Shown: positions 34,791 to 42,642 of the stretch, piece by piece
Layout: each line of letters begins with the position of its first letter
How positions within the stretch are numbered: position 1 is the first letter of the stretch
Source of the DNA: Hypsibius dujardini
Taxonomy: Eukaryota > Tardigrada > Eutardigrada > Parachela > Hypsibiidae
Length of the DNA: 42,642 nt
Direction of reading: 5' to 3'
Assembly: GCA_001579985.1 (NCBI GenBank)
Contig: LRSR01010064.1
Span: 1 to 42,642 of the forward strand
The notes under the pieces: generated by a model
Told to the model about the DNA's origin: nothing
What the model saw: only the letters and a program-made list of their open reading frames with translations
Databases searched by the model: none
Position numbers and translations under genes: made by a program

Positions 34791-34912
34791 TTATAAAACA
34801 AATGTAATCCAGAATTTAAATAATGGATTCGATTTTTAATTTTTATTTGGGACGGTCAATTCAAGCTTGGTAGCTTCGAAAACGATTTTGGGATCAGTTT
34901 AGTAGTTTTCAG

Positions 34913-37900
34913 CTGCACCAGTTGATGACGACGCGTTCCGGAAGGACATTCAGTATCAGAAGCTGGACCTTTCTCAAATCGTTCAGACCGGTATGTTCAT
35001 TAAGACATTTAAAATTTCCGTGTCTGCTTTCAGCATTAATTCTGGTATATTACTAAACTCGAGCTCATACATGAGTAAATTCAATAAAAAAATTTACAAC
35101 AAAAACTAACGAATACGCTTTTTCTATTCAGAACAAGCGATTGGCTCGGAGGACTACATTACTCTTAAACGAATAGTCAAACAGATGACTGATTCAGTAA
35201 GGAAAACGTGGCGGATTATCCGTCATCCGGTGCAAAGCTAGCAGATTTAAGAGTGCTTTTAAGCTTCCAGTTCCGGTGAAAGACGAATCGGGACAGCTCG
35301 ACCGGATGGGGAACGCCCACGAGTGTGTGCGGCAATACTTGAAGGACCACAAAATGGACGACACTGCCCAATTACTTTCACAGGAATGGTAGGTTACATA
35401 CAGTACCACATGGCACTGTATGCCAAAGGTAGTCGTCTCAGACAAGGTCCTACGCCATCTCGTAGAGGCTCGTTTATGGTCCTTACAGGTAGAACCCAGG
35501 ACCTTTTACGGTAGGGCCAGGGGGTGAACAAAGACGCAACATGCCTTTTTTTAGATTGAACACAAAATGGGGCCTCTTGTCCCTGATCATTTATCCCTGA
35601 AACTTGGGGGGAGGGGGTATGTGGGGGTCTCATTTCCAGTGGACGCCTTCGAATTTCAAAACATTTTCAAAAACATCCGGTTTTCGTTCAAATTTAAAGT
35701 ATATTGAGGTCCAATATAAGCTTCCTATTGATGAATACAAATTTGAGGTTCAAAACATTTATCAACGGTCCAAATTTGATGTTTTTGAACACGTTATTCA
35801 GTTAATTAAATTAATTTAGGAATTCGATTCCAAGTTACACGCGATAAATAACTAACAAAGTTGTTATTAATTTATTATTAATTATAAATATATATAAATT
35901 AATAGTTAGTAACTTGAGCGCAAGTCAGCAAAATCCATTAATTTAGTCTGTACATGTAGGTGGCAACACCATGACGAACGTTGTCGGGAGTTCCCGCACG
36001 GGACGAAACCGTATCAAGCCGTGCGTCAATACCTGGACCTGGTGCAAAGCCACACACTCCTGCTGAACGAATACAAAGCAGTCCAACAGAAAGAACGGTA
36101 CTTACATCTGGATTCAGGAATTCTCGCTAGCGCTGACCCTAGCTGAACAAAAAAACTATTAAGCCAATAGTTTGACTATGAATCGTCGTGTAGGAAAAAG
36201 ACAAGACTAGTCAACCAATGCCAGCTCAATCTTCGCTTCATGACGCTCAACTTCAAGCGATACGCCGCGAAGAATGCCAAACTGCAGGCCGATCTCGAGC
36301 AGTAAGTGGTTCAAAGCAAAGACTACTGATATATGAGCACGAGGGATTTTCATATTTCATTTAGTTCGCTTGCCTCAATGTAAAGTGTTTTTTTTGCGCG
36401 AGGATTTATCAAAAAAATCGAAATTGCATTGCCAGAAAATGGCTCACAAAAGAGTCTAATTATTCATTCGTATTTTGTTGCGAGACGACTGAATTAAAAT
36501 TCTTCCGGTTTTCAGATCTTTTGGCAGACTTTTAGTTAAATGCTGCCACATTCGAACGTCAATTATTCCATAATCAATTATAGTCCGTTAGAATCACGCA
36601 CGTAGTAACTGCTTAAAGCGGGCATCGTTAAAATCTTAATTTTTTATTTCTACTGAATTTTGAGAAAAAGATTGTATGAAGATTGAAAATTTAAGAGTCG
36701 AAAGACTTTTTAATGAATTTATACAGGGCACGAAAGATCTCACCTGTAGACTACGAAAACTTGCTGCTCGAGCGGAACCAGATCGACCAACGGTTCCGCG
36801 GTCTGCGCCAGCTGACCCGCAATCTCCACGCGCAGTTGAAGGCTCGCTGCGCCCAAACCCACCAGCTCATCTTCAAGCTGAACAACCAACGCGCGAGTCT
36901 GCGTTTTCGGAAGAGTCGCAAAGCCAACCCGGACGATTCGGTCTTCCCCGATTACCATGGGTTAAATCCCTTGGGTTTCCTAGTGCGGAAAAAGCCGGTT
37001 CAGCTGCTGAAGCAAAACGGCATGTCGATCCAGCAGAAAACACCAGCACATACCCGCGCTATCAACGAGTAAGGAAAAAATTAAAACCATTAGTTAACGA
37101 ATTGACGCAAAATCTAAATTGACTTGAGAAGTATTTCAGATGCCGAATTCAAATTGACTCAACTTTAAGTCATCTTAATAGAGTCACATTTGCGGTAGTT
37201 TTCGAAACTTATTTCTCTGCTATTGTCACAATAACCTTTTTTTGGCAGAATTTCAAAGTTGGGAACCTCATATTTTGCGAACGTCACAGTGCCAATTTCA
37301 ACTCCACTGCCTCATTCTTTCTCTGTTGAATTGAGCGGCTCCGATCCGCGGTACAGAGCCGAACAACTTAACGATAATTCAACCTTCACTTACATTAAAA
37401 ATAGTATTTGTGAGGTTAATTTCTCACAGCAAGACATCTCTAAATTAATAGCATTTACCATCTGTGGACTGATTATTTTATACAAAAACTTACTAATAAA
37501 ATATCTAACTGCTGTACATATGAAATATTGACTTATCTACTTGAATATTACCTTATTTATAGTATGACAATCAATCCGTTCCGGCATATGGTGGTGACAG
37601 CCGGTGCCGACGGTCAATGGCGTGCCTGGGACGTGAAGGCAATGGGCAAACCACTCTTCGAGGGGAACGGTCACAATGGATCCATTTATAGAACGGCATA
37701 CCATCCATCCGGTTCGTTCTTCGCCACTGGCGGGATGGACGCCGTGGTCAATTTCTGGAGCACCAGCGACGGGAGTAGACGTCTCAAAGTAAAACATTTA
37801 CAACCAGGTCAGTTCACTTTTGGCACACTCATCCAGGCTTCCTGCATTTTTAACGAACACCAGAAAAAGGAAAGAAAGTTATGGAAAACATTTTTGTTTT

Positions 37901-39653
37901 TAAATTCCATAATTGATTTTACATCTGCTCATTTTCTTTAAAAGCGAACAAATTTAAGAAGGCTAATCTGAAAAATGACCGATTTGGTATCAAAAGATGA
38001 ATGCATTAAGAGTAGTCTTGAATAAGCGAATATTTATAAATATTCATATATTCATTATATTCATTTTATTTAAGTTTATAATACTCTATTGTAGTTCTAT
38101 GTTTTATTATAAAAAATGTAAGTTCAATTCTTTATTAATGAATTTTGATATTGTATTTTTACAAATGTTGAATTTTTGTGGTATATTTTTACTTGTTTAG
38201 ATGTAATACTTCATTGTTGATTTAAATTTCTACAATATCTGTGAAAGTTTTTGAATCCATTTGGAAATGCTTTTCTCATTTGATGCACAGTGACGGCATT
38301 GTCGTTCCATTCGTCCGGCGACTTCATGCTGACCGGCTGCAACAATGGCAACCTCGCGCTGTGGGACCTTAACAGTCAGCGTTGCCTGAGTCATCTCTGC
38401 CGGTGGAACAGCATTAACCGTGTCCACAAAGGTGCCATCGCAAACTGTCAGATTATTCCCTATTCCAATATGTGCATCAGTGCTTCGGAGGACGGGGACG
38501 TCAGGCTGTGGGACCTACGGACTGTAAAATTATCTGCAATTAAGCAACTTAATTCATTATTCCTTCATAAATCGACGATTTTGTGCTTTCTTTCGCAGGA
38601 GTCAAACCGGATCATCATGGGACAAAGTCAACCGATCAGAAATGCCAAAGTAGCACTGAATGTTAGTCAATAAATAACAATTATTTAAATTATTATCTAT
38701 TGTAGGTGTAAATAGTAAGAATCCAAGCAGAAAAAATAAGTTGTCTTGATTTGAATTAATCACTATATTTAATTCAAAATTTCACTCGGTTAATTTCAGT
38801 TCAGATGATTCACATTAATTGTTACATTGTTATTCATTGTTGCATTTAATATAATAATACATTAAACAGCAGAGTTTTGTGAAGTTGAAAGACCAACCAT
38901 TAAATTTAATTTAGCATTATAATTATTGATCAAATACCAAAATCCGACGTAAATATAAACTTCTGGGATGTTGTTTTTTTCTGGGCTATCAATAAATACT
39001 TTTTAAATCAAACGTCTAAAGGTTTTGCTTATTTCTGTTTATTTCTGTGATTATACTTTTTTCTCCAATGTGATTCAAATTTGACTTCAAAATATTTCTG
39101 GTTAGGTCAGTCGAATAACATAATTATTTTGATAGATGTTTTTGTAATAAAAGAGATTTGTTTCCATAACGCTATGGCTTTGTTAAGCTTTTCAATCGAA
39201 ACTATTAATGGAAGCAAACTTAATTTTACATTACTCTAAAATACGTAAAGAAATTGTAGGTGATATTACAATAAACAATCTACACAAAACACACTGGCTG
39301 ATTAATTGAGTGAACTAAATCACTTAATACGGCACGTATCTCAGGGGCACATCATGGTAACTTCATCAAAATACGATTCCGAAGTGAAATTGTGGGATCT
39401 TCGCAAGCTCGGACAGCTGGTCTCGGTGGCCAACTATTCCCCACAATTTATCTGCGATTTCAACTTTGACACGTCCAGCCATCTGGTGGCCATGGCCTTG
39501 AACAACGGTCAGGTCAATTTTTGGGACATGAAAACCGGCACCAGTATCGTTTATCCTGCCCACAATTCCAGTACCACCGTTGTCACATGGGACATCTGGG
39601 GCGAGTACATGCTGAGCGGGGATGAGCAGGGAAATATTTTTCTTTGGAGTTGA
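34913..39653 (+). CDS. SPAG16: SPAG16 / PF20 axonemal central-apparatus WD40 protein (10 exons)
   Basis: SPAG16 (Chlamydomonas PF20) belongs to the central apparatus of motile cilia and flagella, located at the bridge between the C1 and C2 microtubules, and is needed for motility. Exons are 34913-34990, 35132-35196, 35252-35388, 35960-36097, 36194-36301, 36727-37068, 37563-37807, 38291-38523, 38599-38661 and 39345-39653, all in phase, giving about 572 aa. A LisH-like helix pair (ECVRQYLKDHKMDDTAQLL, compare human EDFLCNFLIKMGMTRTLDCF) is followed by WW/QHHDERC, a long charged coiled coil (exons 4-6), then seven WD repeats. Good matches to human are ALSFHSSGDFMLTGC, LWDLNSQRC, SEVKLWDLRKL, and the end GNIFLWS (human GTVRTWS). 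The very short intron 35197-35251 has two possible acceptors (35251 and 35263). The exon 38599-38661 uses donor GTTAGT. No ATG is obvious in the first exon, so the start is either in an upstream exon or the gene continues from 31987-33690. Confidence 0.85.
35470..35815. repeat. Foldback element, family 2 copy 2 (partial, SPAG16 intron)
   Basis: GGTCCTTACAGGT (about 35478-35490) is followed by CAGGGGGTGAACAAAG, GGGGCCTCTTGTCCCTGATC, TGGGGGTCTCATTTCCAG and TTCAAAACATTTTCAAAAAC, in the same order as the arm at 22818-23130. The opposite arm is short, holding only the centre around CAAATTTGAGGTTC and its pairing, so the copy looks truncated on the right. It sits in the intron 35389-35959. Confidence 0.7.
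37180..37265. repeat. Solo arm of family 1 (copy F, SPAG16 intron)
   Basis: GTTTTCGAAACTTATTTC, TGTCACAATAACC and TTTGGCAGAATTTCAAAG followed by TTGGGAA match the arm of the compact copy at 16330-16505 in the same order. No facing arm is seen nearby, so it is probably a remnant. Confidence 0.65.
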
Positions 39654-39685
39654 TGGGAATTATAAAATTGTTTGTGTGGATTAAT

Positions 39686-39691
39686 AATAAA
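39686..39691 (+). terminator. Poly(A) signal AATAAA for the SPAG16-like gene
   Basis: A canonical AATAAA lies 33 bp after the stop codon at 39651-39653, on the same strand. Confidence 0.6.
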
Positions 39692-40431
39692 ATGTCACAT
39701 ACAGTACTTCATTGCATGAGCTGGTTAATTGGAACGAAATTTGACAGTAGTGTTCTTTGAATAACATATTCGAATTTAAATATAAATACTAAAAAAAATA
39801 AAAAAATACTAAATGAATCCAGACGTATCGGGCCAGTTTATTTAAATAAAATAGACATGCCATATTTCCAGTACTTAAAATAAGATATTACATAAAATGT
39901 TAGTACTTAAAGTAAATTTATTGATTCCTGTTTTTGTGACTTTAAATGAAATAATCAATTGTATTTTGCTTAGAAAGAAAAGCCGACTTTAGATGAAAGC
40001 CATTTAAAACCTATTTGGAAATATCTGAACATTACTTGACATGCAGCTAACGGATTCATCCGGATCAACCGTTGCCTGTATGGCCGAATCCGTGCTCAAG
40101 AAAATGGTTGGAAATACAATTCCAAGCTGTTTAAGTGCTTGCAGAGGAAAGAAACTTGTCCGAAGCTATCTGATAGGAATAGCGAGAGCAGACCCGGGTC
40201 GTGCGTGATTCACTATTTCAGCCCAACTTTTGGTTCCAATCTATTCCTCTTTTGTTCCAAAATGAACTGTCCCTTCAGTTCCAAACTATTTCTCGTCACT
40301 TCTGCCCCTTTGCGAAGGGGGACGATTCGAGGTGGCACTGTCGCGTGCGGCCTGCTAGGAAACAAACGCGGTGAAAACCGTCAACTGATTCCGTCCAACG
40401 CCAACCGAGCAACATGTAGAATGAAAAATGA

Positions 40432-40482
40432 CGTCTGTCTGTCTGTCTGTCTGTCTGTCTGTATGTTTTTCGGTCTGTCTCA
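40432..40482. repeat. Pure CTGT tetranucleotide array
   Basis: (GTCT)n runs almost uninterrupted from 40433 to about 40461 and then degenerates. This is the cleanest array in the window and the only clear one outside a gene. Confidence 0.9.
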
Positions 40483-40786
40483 TGAACAAAATGTAACGTT
40501 GAAGTAAGTGTAGTATAAGTCGAATTAGCCAAATCTCCGAACTCGACCGAACGACAGACAATCTGGAAAATTGAGTAGCCAAGCGTTCTACCGGGACTAC
40601 CGGTCTATTAAGTGCATCCGTTGGATGTCCGTGATTGATCCAACAACAACAACATTTATTGGGCGGATCGTTGACAGGATGAGCCATGTAAATCGTGAGA
40701 CTGGCCAGCTTAATCAACGAATCGGCCTGAGGAAACTAAAGAATCAAACAATCATACAGGCAGTGCGGCCGCCCTGCTTAAGATGC

Positions 40787-41572
40787 GTCAAGGCAGCTGT
40801 CACCATTAAGTGGTTGCACTTACTAGGGCAGTAATGGAGATTTTCCCTCCCGATCGACATCGATCGAGTTTTTTTTCACAAATAGCTACCTATTTGTCAT
40901 AATTTATCATTAGGGTTCCCCTGTGGAAATCACATTACCGGATTCAGAAAAGCATAAGATAGAAAAATACTTCCACACCCAGTTTATTTCGTGAGCAGAC
41001 GCTTGATTGATTGAAAGCTTACTATTTTTCTTGATTTCACTGTAAAAAATGTCCATTTTTATAAATAGATTTAAGCAAATCTTTTGACATTATCCCATGC
41101 CAAATTTAATTTAGAGTCGATTAGCATAAGCCGAAAATTTTTCAATCGTCAGGGGCGGAGCTGCGTGTATTTCTAATGAGGGACAAAAAACTCAAGCGTA
41201 GCCTACCAGAGCTGGCCGACAGCTCCCCCCCCCCTGAAATTTTAAAAATATTCGGCTCATGCCAATCAACTGCAAATTGCATTTGGCATGGGGTAGTGTC
41301 AAACAATTTGTTCTTAAAAACTGGCATTTTTTACAGTTTTCAGGGAAAATAGTAAGCTTTCAATTAATCAAGCGTCCACTCAGAGCACAAACTGGCTGGG
41401 CAAGTATTTTTCTTCCTTATTCTTTTCTGAAACCGGTAATGTGATTTCCACGCTGAGACTCCTATAATAAATCATGATGAATAGGTAGCTATTTGTGAAA
41501 ACAAATTCTTGCCAATCGGGAGGAAAAATCTCCGTTATTGCCCGAGTTAAAGCAAAATGGTGGCCTTGAAAA
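40787..41572. repeat. Giant foldback (about 790-bp palindrome), family 1 copy G
   Basis: The left arm 40787-41180 pairs with 41205-41572 almost from end to end. Facing blocks include TTTCACAAATAGCTACCTAT against ATAGGTAGCTATTTGTGAAA, TGGAAATCACATTACCGG against CCGGTAATGTGATTTCCA, GACGCTTGATTGATTGAAAG against CTTTCAATTAATCAAGCGTC, and CTGTAAAAAATG against CATTTTTTACAG. The centre holds GGGGCGGAGCTGCG and a C10 tract. No coding capacity was found. Confidence 0.85.
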
Positions 41573-41766
41573 ATGTGAATAAAAAAGAATCGATAGTCAC
41601 TCGTAATTGCACCAAATGTCTTCCTACCTCTGATCATCTTTTATAACGTGCGAACAGGACTAAGTGAGAGTAAAGAACGGCTGTGCATATAAAAATGGTA
41701 AAGACACAATATCAATAAAAAAAACGGATTTCTATGTCCTTCTGCAAGACGGATCAGGTGCCGTTG

Positions 41767-42642
41767 CTAAAATCGTAGACGTCTCCTTGCTGGACGTACG
41801 TTCTCCCTCAAGACACATGTACAACCATCCACCAGAGCTTTCCTCAAGCATTTTGTGGTTTCCTTGGACAGAGCCGCAGTGGTTCCCGAATGTTTTACCC
41901 TGGTTGAGGGAGCTCGCTGTGTTGGTTGGAGAAGAGAAGACCTCCGACGTGCTGCTAGAAACCTCCACTGTTTGAGCTCCTCGTTCGCACGAACTAGCCT
42001 CTCCCTGACGAGGTCAATGTCCATCTTTCTCGGATCCTCATCCGTCGCATCACCGTGTGATGATGGGCTAGTCGAGTTGGAAGCACTACAGGAATCCCTC
42101 TCAGGCTCCTTCTTTCTTTTCCCTTGAAGCGGCAGTTTGGTATTAAGGTTGTCGGCGTGGCCATTAGTGACTTCCGGTGAATGACGGATGAGATCGAGAA
42201 AATCGTGCAGCTGCCGCAGATGTTTTTCTAAATTTATTTTCTGTAAACACACAAAAAACCAATTAATATTCATCAATCCAATTATATTCTTCATTTCAGG
42301 GACATCATGAATGCATAAATGTCAGTAACGTAATCGATTCAAACGATTTCATGGAAATGAATTTCATTAGAAGTATGCGTCTTACAGGCATCGTCGCAGC
42401 AATGGCCGTCGACGTTTGCCGGGAGCCATCGTCAAGACTTCTCAGGAATTTCTTCAGTTCCTTGGTCATTTCGGTGTAATTTTGCGCACCGAACGCAAGC
42501 AGTTCAAATGCGATAGTAGAGTGTTCAAGCTGGTCCACTTTCTGAATAATGGCGTCCGTTACCTGCACGTTGCGGCGGAGAAGTTTTCGGAACCTCGACG
42601 AGCTCTTTTCTGCCTCGTTGGTAATTGTGTGGACAGCCACAT
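41767..42642 (-). CDS. Unrecognised helical/coiled-coil protein, 3' part (runs off right edge)
   Basis: On the minus strand, exon 42640-42386 (85 codons in the window, continuing beyond the edge) ends at donor GTAAGA and joins in phase 0 to the exon starting at 42240 (acceptor TTTACAG). That exon reads to a TAG at 41767-41769. The first part is a Glu/Lys/Leu/Ala helical segment (for example DAIIQKVDQLEHSTIAFELL). The second begins KINLEKHLRQLHDFLDLI, then has a Ser/Asp-rich linker and another helix DLVRERLVRANEELKQ. After that helix the frame becomes Arg-rich and less convincing, while another frame reads Ser/Thr-rich, so the true end may differ (a further splice near 41960 is possible). The arrangement of short helices recalls small Mediator or BLOC/BORC-type subunits, but I cannot assign a family. 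Confidence 0.55.

Larger units (their letters stand above)
39692..41766. other. Intergenic spacer between convergent SPAG16-like gene and right-edge gene
   Basis: This 2-kb spacer has AT-rich DNA to about 40030, a mixed segment 40030-40430 including a 55-codon ATG frame at 40041-40208 with no recognisable relatives, a CTGT array, and the giant foldback 40787-41572. No supported gene was found. Confidence 0.5.

Noticed and set aside
41664-42127. Plus-strand open frames (103 and 90 codons)
   Set aside because: They lie opposite the spliced minus-strand gene at the right edge and show no domain.

Overview
This window is nuclear DNA from a multicellular animal. It has intron-rich genes with GT-AG introns, AT-rich intergenic DNA, many CTGT/ACAG-type tetranucleotide arrays, and orthologues of animal genes such as CUL3, ABCB8, RNPS1, GTF2H3, ANKRD29 and an aminergic-type GPCR. 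SPAG16/PF20, a central-apparatus protein of motile cilia, implies an animal with motile cilia or flagella. The compact genes (many introns of 55-300 bp) and the sequence divergence from vertebrates suggest an invertebrate bilaterian. A flatworm or another lophotrochozoan is possible, but I cannot fix the phylum by eye. All exon models below were built by hand from homology, splice-site dinucleotides and codon phase; every junction given keeps the frame.

Layout from left to right: (1) the 3' part of CUL3 (+, 429-5890; the 5' end lies outside). (2) ABCB8, a mitochondrial ABC half-transporter (+, 6689-10743). (3) A 2.4-kb intergenic stretch holding two inverted-repeat structures. (4) RNPS1 (-, 13128-15558). 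(5) A divergent promoter region and a small c-Myc-binding-protein-like gene (+, 17065-18302). (6) GTF2H3, the TFIIH p34 subunit (-, 18589-21563), convergent with (5). (7) ANKRD29-like (-, 23358-27454). (8) An aminergic-like rhodopsin-family GPCR (+, 29825-31271). (9) Two exons of unrecognised protein (+, 31987-33690), followed in phase by a SPAG16/PF20 orthologue (+, 34913-39653). (10) The 3' part of an unrecognised coiled-coil-type gene (-, 41767-42642, running off the right edge).

The genes do not form one pathway; they look like ordinary housekeeping and tissue genes. The unusual content is the non-coding DNA. Introns and spacers carry several families of long foldback (inverted-repeat) elements. 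Family 1 is recognisable by an arm end resembling TTTCAAAGTTGGGAAAA and a core resembling GGGGCGGAGCTA. It includes a giant palindrome of about 790 bp at 40787-41572 and an approximately 1-kb palindromic region in the intron before SPAG16 with a 64-bp-arm near-perfect hairpin nested at its centre. Family 2 has termini resembling TTTAGGRTCCTTACAGGTC (two copies). Family 3 is a short hairpin around GTTAGAGCC/GGCTCTAAC (three copies). These look like non-autonomous MITE or foldback elements with no transposase in the window. No tRNA, rRNA, CRISPR, virus or toxin gene was found.
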